Of a stretch of 9,034 nucleotides of DNA, positions 1 to 7,900 are shown piece after piece. Below the pieces are notes generated by a model. The model was not told where the DNA came from. It saw nothing but the letters and a program-made list of their open reading frames with translations, and did no database searches. This DNA comes from Comamonadaceae bacterium (GTDB lineage: Bacteria > Pseudomonadota > Gammaproteobacteria > Burkholderiales > Burkholderiaceae_C), in assembly GCA_947452325.1 (NCBI GenBank), contig CANGCZ010000049.1, forward strand, positions 1-9,034. The letters run 5' to 3'. The stretch's first letter is position 1. The number at the start of each line of letters is the position of its first letter. The position numbers and the translations under genes were made by a program.

Positions 1-852
1 CGGACACACAATGTCAATGGATTTGCAGCCCTGCTTGGCCAATTCGCGCACGGTCGGCTCCGTGTAAGGTTCCAGCCATTTGGCTTTGCCGAAACGTGAC
101 TGGAAACATACTTTGTATTCTTCTTTTTTCAATGACAGTGCTTGCGCCAGCAGTCTGGCTGTCTTGTGGCATTCGCAGTGGTAGGGGTCGCCCAGTTTCA
201 GCGTGCGCTCGGGAACGCCGTGAAAACTCATCACCAGTTGTTCGCTGCGCCCGTTGGCCGCCCAATGTGCCCTGATGGTGTCGGCCAGCGCCTGTATGTA
301 GGCCGGGTGGTCATGGTAATGATTGACAAAGCGAAACTCCGGCAGATAGCGGGTTTGCAAGCCCCATTGGTAGACCGCGTCAAACACGCTGGCTGTGGTC
401 GTGGCTGAATACTGTGGATAGGCCGGCAGCACCAGCACACGGTTCACGCCTTGCGACTTCAAATCATTCAAGACCTCTTGAATCGACGGCGAACCATAGC
501 GCATGGCGTAGCGCACCTGGACCTGCTCAGGGTCATACAAAGTTTGCAGTCCTTGGCTTTGCTTGTCGGTCCAGACTTTGAGCGGTGAGCCTTCGGCCGT
601 CCAGATACTGGCGTATTTGTGTGCGGACTTGGCCGGACGGACACGCAAAATAATGCCGTGCAAAATCAGCAACCACAAAAAACGCGGAATTTCAACCACT
701 CTGGGGTCGCTTAAAAATTCGGCCAGGTACCGGCGCAAGGCCGAGGCCGTAGGGGCTTGCGGCGTGCCGAGGTTGCAGTAAATGATGGCTGTTTTGGCGG
801 GCTGGCCGTGGCGGTAAGCCGGTTCGGTGGCAAATCTGGGGGTCGAGGTCAT
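1..852 (-). CDS. hemH: Ferrochelatase (protoporphyrin ferrochelatase), partial, C-terminus beyond window
   Basis: Ferrochelatase inserts Fe2+ into protoporphyrin IX, the last step of protoheme synthesis, at the inner face of the cytoplasmic membrane. An open frame of 284 codons runs from ATG at 852 to the window edge. Visible family marks are the N-terminal NLGTP (residues 27-31), FLSDPRVVEIPR (46-57), the KYASIW..EGSPL block (79-91), LPAYPQYSATTT (142-153), the SFHGVPER stretch with the presumed metal-site His211, DPYHCECHKT (222-231), and SRFGKAKWLEPYT (252-264). It ends at IDIVCP, so roughly 80 residues, including the distal acidic active-site residue of the family, are missing here by truncation, not by mutation. 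Its ATG overlaps the hpnE stop as ATGA, so it is probably translated by coupling to hpnE and transcribed with the squalene genes. Start choice rests on this overlap and the alignment of NLGTP near the N-terminus. The identification is firm. Confidence 0.96.
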   Translation of the reverse strand, partial: MTSTPRFATEPAYRHGQPAKTAIIYCNLGTPQAPTASALRRYLAEFLSDPRVVEIPRFLWLLILHGIILRVRPAKSAHKYASIWTAEGSPLKVWTDKQSQGLQTLYDPEQVQVRYAMRYGSPSIQEVLNDLKSQGVNRVLVLPAYPQYSATTTASVFDAVYQWGLQTRYLPEFRFVNHYHDHPAYIQALADTIRAHWAANGRSEQLVMSFHGVPERTLKLGDPYHCECHKTARLLAQALSLKKEEYKVCFQSRFGKAKWLEPYTEPTVRELAKQGCKSIDIVCP

Positions 853-2105
853 GCAGTATTTTCCCTCATATGCAAAGCCTTTAGCAAAGCCACTGCCTCA
901 ATACCTGATCTGACAGCCGCTTCCAGGGTGGACGGGTAGGGCCCGTGTACGTAATCACCGCAAGCCAAAACCTGTGCGCCAGGCTGTGCCGAAGGTCTGA
1001 CTGTCAAAGGTGTGCATGCAAAGGCGGCGCGTTTTTCCAGCACGGCAAACAACACTGTCGCCTGCGGCAAACCCAGTTGGTCGCGCGCTTGCGCCAACAC
1101 CGCTTGGCTGATCTGATCTCTGTCGCCGTTGCTGGCGCTGACCACCATGGCAATCACGCCTTGCATGGCCTTGTCCCCGCTGAGCCGGGCTTTGTCAAAT
1201 GCGAACTGCGCTGGCGCCAACGCACTGCTGCGCAAAGCCATGACCGGATACGGCCAATCGACTTTGGCATGGGCTTGCACATACACAGTGGCAATGGCCG
1301 TGTGCGCCAGTGCGCCTGCCTGCGCTGACCAGGCCGGATTGATCGACTGGGTCAAACGCGACGCTTCCCATGGCGGACAAGCCAGCACCACAGGAGCAGA
1401 CAAATACGGTGACAGATCTTCTACATGATGACCGGTCACCAGTTCTGCGCCGCGCTGCTTCAGCCATTGAACAGCGGCATCCGGAAACAAGCGGCTTTGA
1501 TCGACACAAGGAATCAACATGTCGCTGCTGCCTGTGCCGCCGAGCAATGCATCTTGCAATACCCGCAAAAAAACTGAAGCGCTGGCTTGTTCTGAGGGCA
1601 AGTTCAGCGCAGACACGCACAAAGGTTCGATCAACAATGACAGGACAACAGGCGGTAGACCGCTGCACAACTCAGCCACGGTCATGTCTGCAGGACATTC
1701 AAAATGCTGACGTTGCCACCGCAAGGCCCGGCGTATCAAGCTCCATTTGTCGCCCCAGGACCAGCCACGCGCACCAGCCATGCCCGCCAGCAGATTCAAG
1801 GGTGAAGGCAAATCAGGCAGTCTCAAGCCGTCACCGTTTGGTGTGCATAAAGTCAGGGGCAGGCGCTTTAAATACCTGTCTGTGTCCACGCCGACCAGTC
1901 GCATCAAGGCCAGTGTGTCGCGGTATGCGCCAATGAGAATATGTTGTCCGTTGTCCAATGCCAGGCCATGGTGCGTGATGCGCCGCGCCCGCCCGCCGGT
2001 CTGCGGAGCGGCCTCCAGCAAGCGCACCTGCCAGCCCGCGTTCACGGCATGAACCGCAGCTGACAGACCCGCCCAGCCGCCACCGATGATGGTGACCTGG
2101 TTCAA
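849..2105 (-). CDS. hpnE: Hydroxysqualene dehydroxylase HpnE (FAD-dependent, amine-oxidase/desaturase superfamily)
   Basis: HpnE removes the hydroxyl of hydroxysqualene, reducing it to squalene; this is the third step of the bacterial HpnCDE route from farnesyl diphosphate. The 418-residue protein opens with a Rossmann FAD-binding motif, GGGWAG (G8, G10, G13), followed by the ribose-binding Glu31 and GGRAR at 37-41. DNGQHILIGAY (51-61) is typical of squalene-associated desaturases. The C-terminal ACGDY...PSTLEAAVRSG block (about 381-401) closes the FAD site. Length is normal for the family. The start is TTG at 2105-2103: no ATG or GTG lies close enough to keep the FAD motif N-terminal, and TTG overlaps the hpnD stop as TTGA. 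A G-rich stretch (CTGGGGCG) just upstream may act as ribosome binding site. The stop overlaps the hemH start (ATGA). Gene order hpnC-hpnD-hpnE supports the assignment; a carotenoid desaturase is less likely given the two adjacent squalene-synthase homologues. Confidence 0.93.
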   Translation of the reverse strand: MNQVTIIGGGWAGLSAAVHAVNAGWQVRLLEAAPQTGGRARRITHHGLALDNGQHILIGAYRDTLALMRLVGVDTDRYLKRLPLTLCTPNGDGLRLPDLPSPLNLLAGMAGARGWSWGDKWSLIRRALRWQRQHFECPADMTVAELCSGLPPVVLSLLIEPLCVSALNLPSEQASASVFLRVLQDALLGGTGSSDMLIPCVDQSRLFPDAAVQWLKQRGAELVTGHHVEDLSPYLSAPVVLACPPWEASRLTQSINPAWSAQAGALAHTAIATVYVQAHAKVDWPYPVMALRSSALAPAQFAFDKARLSGDKAMQGVIAMVVSASNGDRDQISQAVLAQARDQLGLPQATVLFAVLEKRAAFACTPLTVRPSAQPGAQVLACGDYVHGPYPSTLEAAVRSGIEAVALLKALHMRENTA

Positions 2106-2941
2106 AAACGCCCCAGCGCCTGCATCTTCCAGGCCAGCCAGAGTTTGCGCACTGGCGTCAGTGAGACACGCTGGGTCAACACTGGAAACTGCGCTGCTTG
2201 AATTTCATGCAACAGCGTGCGGTAAATGCTTGCCATCATCAGGCCCGGCTTTTGGCTGCGCCAGTCCTCTGACGGCAACATGCCCAAAGCTTGCTCATAA
2301 AAAGCCAGTGCCCGCTCTGTCTGAAAACGCATCAAGGCCTGAAAAGCCGTTGAGTCACGGCGTTGCAACACATCTGCTGCGGTGACTTCAAACTGCTGCA
2401 AATCCTGCACCGGCAGGTAAATGCGGCCCCGCAATGCATCTTCGCCGACATCGCGGATGATGTTGGTCAGTTGAAATGCCAAGCCCAGCGTGTGTGCGTA
2501 AGCGGTGGTCTGCGCTTGTGTCTGGCCGAATATGCGCGCTGCGACTTCACCCACCACACCTGCGACCAAATGGCAATAGGTTTGCAGACCGGCAAAGTCT
2601 AGGTAGCGCGTTTGGCGCAAATCCATGTCGCAGCCTTGTATCACTTGCTGCAAGTGGTCTTGGGTGATGCCGAATTCCTGTGTGAGTGGCATCAAAGCCT
2701 GCATCACCGGGTGCTGTGCATCGCCGGTAAAACTGCGCGCCACTTCAAGCCGCCACCATTGCAGTTTTTGGGCGGCGACACCGGCATCCTGTACTTCATC
2801 GACCACATCGTCGACTTCACGACAAAAGGCATAGAAAGCCGTGATGGCCGCACGTTTGCGTGGCGGTAAAAACAGAAAAGCGTAATAAAAGCTGCTGCCT
2901 GAGCCCGCGGCTTTATCCTGCACGTATTGCTGTGGTGTCAT
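2102..2941 (-). CDS. hpnD: Presqualene diphosphate synthase HpnD
   Basis: HpnD condenses two farnesyl diphosphates head-to-head into presqualene diphosphate, the first committed step to squalene. It belongs to the all-alpha squalene/phytoene synthase family. With the ATG at 2941 the protein has 279 residues. It shows KAAGSGSSFYYAFLFLPP (10-27), the first Mg-binding aspartate motif EVDDVVDE (D44-D48), and the second, NIIRDVGEDA (D164-D168), followed by RGRIYLP (171-177). The SGSSFYY N-terminus and the GED in the second motif separate HpnD from its neighbour HpnC. A longer frame begins at GTG 2974 (11 extra residues, LCNVTIL-like), which would place the start 6 bases after the hpnC stop. I prefer 2941 because family members usually begin with MTP..Y a few residues before KAA; no strong Shine-Dalgarno is seen for either start. 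A 25-bp inverted repeat lies between the two candidate starts. The stop is embedded in the hpnE TTG start. Confidence 0.93.
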   Translation of the reverse strand: MTPQQYVQDKAAGSGSSFYYAFLFLPPRKRAAITAFYAFCREVDDVVDEVQDAGVAAQKLQWWRLEVARSFTGDAQHPVMQALMPLTQEFGITQDHLQQVIQGCDMDLRQTRYLDFAGLQTYCHLVAGVVGEVAARIFGQTQAQTTAYAHTLGLAFQLTNIIRDVGEDALRGRIYLPVQDLQQFEVTAADVLQRRDSTAFQALMRFQTERALAFYEQALGMLPSEDWRSQKPGLMMASIYRTLLHEIQAAQFPVLTQRVSLTPVRKLWLAWKMQALGRF

Positions 2942-2950
2942 GGACAGGAT

Positions 2951-2975
2951 TGTGACATTGCAAAGCGGTGTCACA
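2951..2975. repeat. Inverted repeat TGTGACA-N11-TGTCACA between hpnC and hpnD
   Basis: A perfect 7-bp inverted repeat, TGTGACA at 2951-2957 and TGTCACA at 2969-2975, with an 11-base spacer. It begins 10 bases upstream of the preferred hpnD ATG (2941) in the direction of transcription and overlaps the alternative GTG start at 2974. In the mRNA it could form a small hairpin covering the region where a ribosome binding site would sit, or in DNA it could be a dyad protein site. Function is unknown; the arms could arise by chance. Confidence 0.4.
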
Positions 2976-2980
2976 GCGGA

Positions 2981-3757
2981 TCAACCAGGAGGTCTCATCC
3001 TCAAACTGCGCCATAACATCAGCGCAATGTCAGCGACATACAACCGGGGCCGTTGGCGGGTGGAATCCATGCGCTCAATTTTGTCCAGGACACGCAAACC
3101 GCCTTGCACCACCAGACGCAACTCCCAGCCCGCGCGTCCCGGTACCTGGTGTACCAGCGCTGCGCCTTGCTGCATCAACCGGCGCGCAAAAGCGATTTCA
3201 TCTGCCAGATTAGCGTTCACCGGCAGGTAATCACGCCCTCGCGGCAGGTCGACGCTGATGTCTTGCCAGAAATTGATTAATTGCAACGCGGTGCAAACCG
3301 CATCACTGTGCGCCAATGCCTGCGGGGAAGTGATGCCGTACAAATGCAATAACAAACGGCCGATGGGATTGGCCGATCGTTCGCAATAAGCCAGCAGTTC
3401 TGCGCGGTCGGCATAGCGGCGCTGGTCGCGGGTGTAGACCACGTCTTGTTCAAACGCGTCCAGCAACGCCAGCAGCAAGTCCACAGGCAGCGCAAAGGCC
3501 TGAATCTGTTGCTGTAAAGGGCTTAGCACCTGTGACCAGTGGGCACTGACAAAAGCCGGGTCTCTGGTTTGTGTCAGCAAATCCGCGCGCAGGCTTTGCA
3601 GACTGTGCAGGCGACTGGTGGCAGGCGCGTCGCCTTCATCAGCGATGTCGTCTGCGGTGCGGGCAAAGTGGTAGATGGCCACGATGGGCGCGCGCAAATG
3701 CGGCGGACACAACAGTGAAGCAACCGGAAAGTTCTCGTAGTGACTGACAGATGACAT
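2981..3757 (-). CDS. hpnC: Hydroxysqualene synthase HpnC (squalene/phytoene synthase family)
   Basis: HpnC converts presqualene diphosphate to hydroxysqualene, the second reaction of the HpnCDE squalene pathway. The 258-residue protein begins HYENFPVASLL and carries AIYHFARTADDIADEGD (27-43) with the first aspartate motif D36-D40. The second motif is NFWQDISVDLPRGRDYLP (162-179) with D166-D170. SANPIGRLLLHLYG (128-141) is also typical. The NFWQD form and the N-terminal HYENFP signature distinguish HpnC from HpnD. It is slightly shorter than many family members but both metal-binding motifs are intact. ATG at 3757 is the first start in frame before the conserved N-terminus; only a weak purine stretch (AAAGACC) precedes it. 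It is the first gene of the minus-strand operon and is followed by hpnD after a short gap (39 bases to the preferred hpnD start). It diverges from the efflux genes across 91 bases. I could not identify a convincing promoter for it. Confidence 0.93.
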   Translation of the reverse strand: MSSVSHYENFPVASLLCPPHLRAPIVAIYHFARTADDIADEGDAPATSRLHSLQSLRADLLTQTRDPAFVSAHWSQVLSPLQQQIQAFALPVDLLLALLDAFEQDVVYTRDQRRYADRAELLAYCERSANPIGRLLLHLYGITSPQALAHSDAVCTALQLINFWQDISVDLPRGRDYLPVNANLADEIAFARRLMQQGAALVHQVPGRAGWELRLVVQGGLRVLDKIERMDSTRQRPRLYVADIALMLWRSLRMRPPG

Positions 3758-3768
3758 GGTCTTTGTAT

Positions 3769-3780
3769 TGTCACTTGACA
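3769..3780. promoter_or_regulatory. Short palindrome TGTCA-CT-TGACA in the divergent intergenic region
   Basis: A perfect 5-bp dyad with a 2-base centre, 12 bp in all. It overlaps the -35 box (TTGACA, 3775-3780) of the proposed efflux promoter and starts 11 bases upstream of the hpnC ATG, so it falls in the hpnC leader. It may be an operator shared by both directions, or an accident of the -35 sequence. Only the symmetry is seen; no regulator is identified. Confidence 0.3.
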
Positions 3781-3803
3781 GTGCGGGTGTTCAGAATTAG
3801 ATT
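3775..3803 (+). promoter_or_regulatory. Sigma70-type promoter for the RND efflux operon
   Basis: A perfect -35 hexamer TTGACA (3775-3780) is followed by a 17-base spacer and TAGATT (3798-3803), a 4-of-6 match to the -10 consensus. Predicted transcription start is near 3810, leaving about 40 bases of leader before the adaptor ATG at 3849. The position, spacing and divergence from hpnC fit. An AT-rich stretch at 3820-3830 also resembles a -10 box but lacks a -35 at the correct distance. Confidence 0.55.
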
Positions 3804-3817
3804 ACTAACCAGTCAGT
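3804..3817. promoter_or_regulatory. Operator-like palindrome ACTAACCAGTCAGT, TetR-type appearance
   Basis: Five of seven base pairs of this 14-bp element are symmetric (ACTnACnnGTnAGT). It lies directly after the proposed -10 box and covers the predicted transcription start, where a bound repressor would block initiation. ACTNAC..GTNAGT-like dyads of this kind are common at RND promoters controlled by TetR-family repressors (family knowledge, from memory). No tetR-like gene is in the window, so the partner would have to be encoded elsewhere. The link to TetR is inference. Confidence 0.4.
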
Positions 3818-3848
3818 CATTAATATAAATCACCTTCAGGTTAGCCCC

Positions 3849-4928
3849 ATGGTTTGTCGCACCCCAGTTTTTTTTCTCGCCATCGCCACTGCTTTGGTCG
3901 CCTGTTCTCCCCAAGCCGACACATTGGCACCGGTCAGATCGGTCAAAGTGTTGACGGTGAGCAAATCCACACTTTCTACTGAAACAGAGTTTGCCGGTGA
4001 GGTCCTGGCCAGGGTCGAATCCCGCTTGGGTATGCGGGTCGGCGGCAAGCTCACGGCTCGCCATGTCGAACTCGGGCAACGGGTCAAAGCCGGCCAATTG
4101 CTGGCAGAAATCGATGCCCAGGATTACCGTTTGTCGGTGGACAACGCACGCGCTCAACTGAATGCAGCGCAAACCAATCACGATTTGGCCGCGGCTGACT
4201 TCAAGCGATACAAGGAATTGCGCGACAAAGACTTCATCAGCGGCGCAGAATTGGAACGCCGCGAAACCATACTTAAATCGGCGCAAGCGCAACTCGATCA
4301 GGCCCGGGCGCAACTCTCCGGCCAGGGCAACCAATTGAGTTACAGCAAATTGTTCGCAGACAAAGCCGGTGTGATCACCGGCTTGGACGCAGAAGTCGGG
4401 CAAGTGGTCAGCGCCGGCATGACTGTCATGCGCCTGGCACAAGACGGACCGCGCGATGTGGTGTTTGCCGTCCCTGAGGACAAAGTCTCTGCGGTCAGGC
4501 CAGGTCAAGCGGTCAAGGTCAAGCTGTGGGGCAGCGGGCAATCGATGTCCGCCAGGGTCCATGAAATTGCCGCCAGCGCAGACCCTGTCACCCGTACTTT
4601 TTCAGTCAAGGCGGCACTTGACGACTTGAAGATTCCCCTGGGCACGACCGCCACGGTGTATTTGAGTGCGTCTTCTTCAGGCATGGATGCCATCACCTTG
4701 CCCACCTCGGCGATCTGGCAGGAAGCAGGCAAATCCAGCGTCTGGCTGGTTGATCCGGCCAGCATGAAAGTGCGTTCGCAGGCGGTTCAGGTCAGCGGTG
4801 TGCATGACAACCTGGTCATCATCAGCAGTGGCTTGGAGCCGGGTCAACAGGTGGTGACCGCCGGTGTGCATGTCTTGTCCGCCGGTCAAAAGGTCACCTA
4901 TTTCAAAGCGGCCGGTGAGCAGCCATGA
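3849..4928 (+). CDS. RND efflux periplasmic adaptor (membrane fusion protein), lipoprotein
   Basis: This is the periplasmic adaptor that would bridge an inner-membrane RND pump to a TolC-type outer-membrane channel. The 359-residue protein starts with a lipoprotein signal peptide (R4, hydrophobic 6-18, lipobox LVAC with acylated Cys19), so the mature form should be anchored to the inner membrane. The first half of the lipoyl-like barrel is at about 57-92 (RVGGKLTARHVELGQRVKAG), an alpha-helical hairpin rich in Ala/Gln/Leu spans about 95-160, and the second barrel half is at 168-200 (LFADKAGVITGLDAEVGQVV). A beta-barrel and membrane-proximal domain follow to the C-terminus. Length is typical. 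ATG at 3849 is chosen because it gives a proper signal peptide; an AGG 8 bases upstream is a weak ribosome binding site. The stop overlaps the pump start (ATGA at 4925-4928), so the two are translationally coupled. Substrate cannot be read from the sequence. Confidence 0.94.
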   Translation: MVCRTPVFFLAIATALVACSPQADTLAPVRSVKVLTVSKSTLSTETEFAGEVLARVESRLGMRVGGKLTARHVELGQRVKAGQLLAEIDAQDYRLSVDNARAQLNAAQTNHDLAAADFKRYKELRDKDFISGAELERRETILKSAQAQLDQARAQLSGQGNQLSYSKLFADKAGVITGLDAEVGQVVSAGMTVMRLAQDGPRDVVFAVPEDKVSAVRPGQAVKVKLWGSGQSMSARVHEIAASADPVTRTFSVKAALDDLKIPLGTTATVYLSASSSGMDAITLPTSAIWQEAGKSSVWLVDPASMKVRSQAVQVSGVHDNLVIISSGLEPGQQVVTAGVHVLSAGQKVTYFKAAGEQP

Positions 4929-7900
4929 AACAAAAAAACGCTGCCACCCGGGGTTTCAATCTCTCTGAATGGGCGCTGAACCACCGGGCGTTCTCCCGCT
5001 ACCTGATGGTGGTTTTGCTGTTGTTGGGTGTAGCTGCTTATTTCCAGCTCGGCCAGGATGAGGATCCGCCATTCACTTTTCGTGTCATGGTGGTTCGCTC
5101 TTACTGGCCGGGGGCGACAGCGCAACAAGTGGCCGAGCAGGTCACCGACAAGCTGGAACGCACTTTGCAGGAGGTGCCCTATGCCGACAAGATCAAAAGC
5201 TACTCCAAGCCGGGTGAGTCACAAATCATTTTCGAAATCAAGGACTATTCCAAGCCCGAGGAAGTAGCCCATGTCTGGTACTCGGTACGAAAAAAAATAA
5301 GCGACATGAGCCACACTTTGCCTCAAGGTGTGCAAGGGCCGTTTTTCAATGACGAGTTCGGCGACGTCTATGGTGTGATTTACGCGCTACAAGCCGACGG
5401 CTTCAGTCTGGCGGAGTTAAAAGACATAGCTGATGACGTGAGACAGAAATTACTGCGTGTCAAGGATGTGTCCAAAGTCGAGCTATTCGGCGCACAGGAT
5501 GAAAAAATCTACATAGAAATTCCGCAGAAAAAACTCGCGCAGTTGGGCTTGGATTTGAATGCGGTGCTGGCGCAGTTGGGTCAGCAAAACGCGGTTGAGA
5601 GCGCGGGCAGCTTGCAAACCCAGCAGGATGTGATTCAGATCCGGGTCGCCGGTCAGTTTGAAGCGGTGTCGCGTTTGCGCGTCATGCCAATTCGCGGTGC
5701 TTCAGGCAGGCAGATCAAGCTGGGGGACATCGCCACCATCACTCGCGGTTACATCGACCCTGCGGCTGTGAAAGTGCGCTTTCAGGGCCAGCAAGTCATA
5801 GCGCTGGGCGTGTCCATGACCAAGGGCGGCGACATCATCAACCTCGGCCATTCGCTGGAGAAGGCGGTAGCCGGTTTGCAGACGTCTTTACCTGCAGGGG
5901 TCAAACTCAGCAATTTGCAAAACCAGCCGCAGGCAGTCAGCCGCTCGGTGAGTGAATTCATAGGCGTGTTGATTGAAGCCGTGTTGATCGTGTTGCTGGT
6001 CAGCTTTGTGTCGCTGGGCTGGCACAAAGGAGGGCGTTTCGGCTGGCACATAGACATGCGTCCGGGGTTGGTGGTGGGCATCACCATACCGCTGGTGCTG
6101 GCAGTGACGTTTTTAGGCATGTATTACTGGGGCATAGGCCTGCACAAAATCTCACTGGGCTCGCTCATTATTTCATTGGGACTGCTGGTGGATGACGCCA
6201 TCATCGCGGTGGAAATGATGGTGCGAAAAATGGAAGAAGGCTTTGACAAAGTGCGCGCCGCCACCTTTGCCTACGAAGTCACCGCCATGCCCATGTTGAC
6301 CGGCACCTTGATCACTGCCGCCGGGTTTTTGCCCATTGGTTTGGCCAAATCAGTCACCGGCGAGTACACCTTCGCGATTTTTGCGGTGACCGTGTTGGCC
6401 TTGCTTTTGAGTTGGTGGGTTTCTGTGTTTTTTGTTCCCTTGCTGGGAGTGTGGCTGTTGAAAGCCAAGCCGCATACTGCGACTCAGCATTCGCAGGAAT
6501 TGTTTGATTCCCATTTTTACAAGGTATTCAGGCGACTGGTTAACGCTTGTGTCAAACACCGGTGGGTGACGATTGCCGTCATGCTTTTGATTTTTGCTGC
6601 AGGCATTTTCGGCATGGGTAAGGTGCAGCAACAGTTTTTTCCGGAGTCCAGCCGACCGGAAATCATGATGGAAATCTGGTTTCCTGAGGGCACATCTTTG
6701 CAGGCCAATGAAGCGCTCAGCAAGCAAGTTGAAAAGAAATTGCTGACGCTCAAAGGCGTGGACTCTGTCAGCTTGTGGATAGGCTCGGGTGTGCCACGGT
6801 TTTACCTGCCGCTGGATCAGGTGTTGCCGCAATCCAATGTGTCCCAGTTCATCATATTGCCCAAGGACTTGGCCACGCGTGAATCGACACGACTGGCTTT
6901 ACCGGCCTTGATGGCCAAAGAATTTCCTGAGGTCAATGCCCGGATCAAGTTGTTACCCAATGGCCCGCCGGTGGCTTACCCGGTGCAATTTCGTGTCTCG
7001 GGTCCCGATCCGTTGGTGTTGAGACAACGCGCTGACGAGGTCAAAGCCGCCATGCGCGAGAACAGCAACACGCGCCAGGTGAATGACAACTGGAATGAAT
7101 CTGTCAAAGTGCTTCGGTTCGAAGTGGACCAAGACAAGGCCCGTGCGCTGGGCATCACCAGTCAATCATTGGCCAGGACCTTGCGCGTGCTTGTCAGCGG
7201 AAGCACAGTGGGTCAATACCGCGAAGGCGACAAATTGATTGACATCGTGTTGCGCCAGCCCCTGAGCGAGCGCCAGACCATGTCTGACCTCGGCAATGCT
7301 TATGTGCCGACAGCCGGTGGCAAAACCGTGCCTTTGCTGCAAATTGCCAAACCCGTGTTTGACTGGGAGCCGGGCGTGATGTGGCGACTCAACCGCGATT
7401 ACGCCATCACCGCACAGTGCGACATCACTGAGGGTTTACAAGGCGCCACGGTCACCGGCCAGCTCATGCCCGCCATGAAGGCGTTACAAGACAAATGGGC
7501 GCAACAAGGTTTGTCGGCTTACACCATCAGCGTGGCCGGTGCGGTCGAGGAAAGTGCCAAGGGCTCGTCCTCGATTGCAGCCGGCGTGCCCCTGATGCTG
7601 TTTGTCACGTTTACCTTGCTGATGATTCAGTTGCAAAGCTTCAGCCGCGCCTTGCTGGTGTTTCTGACCGGCCCCATGGGGATTGCCGGTGTCGCCATGG
7701 CTTTGCTGGTGCTGAACCGGCCATTCGGCTTTGTTGCTTTGCTGGGAGTGATCGCGCTGATGGGCATGATTCAGCGCAATTCGGTGATCCTGATTGATCA
7801 GATCGAGCAGGACCGCGCGAGCGGCGTACCGGCCTGGGACGCGATTGTCGAATCTGCTGTGCGCCGCTTGCGTCCGATTGTGCTGACCGCCGCTGCAGCC

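Noticed and set aside
1370..1936. 188-codon plus-strand frame opposite hpnE
   Set aside because: No ribosome binding site or domain signal, high Cys/Arg content, and full overlap with hpnE, whose FAD motifs fix the true frame.
2942..2974. GTG-initiated longer form of HpnD
   Set aside because: The 11 extra residues do not match the usual HpnD N-terminus and no better ribosome binding site precedes the GTG; kept only as an alternative.
3820..3830. AT-rich TAATATAAAT as the main -10 box for the efflux operon
   Set aside because: No acceptable -35 hexamer lies 16-18 bases upstream, whereas TTGACA is correctly spaced from TAGATT.
3813..4562. 249-codon open frame antisense to the adaptor gene
   Set aside because: It lies opposite a firmly identified gene, its product is rich in His/Gln/Cys without domain signatures, and it would run across the efflux promoter region; judged a shadow.
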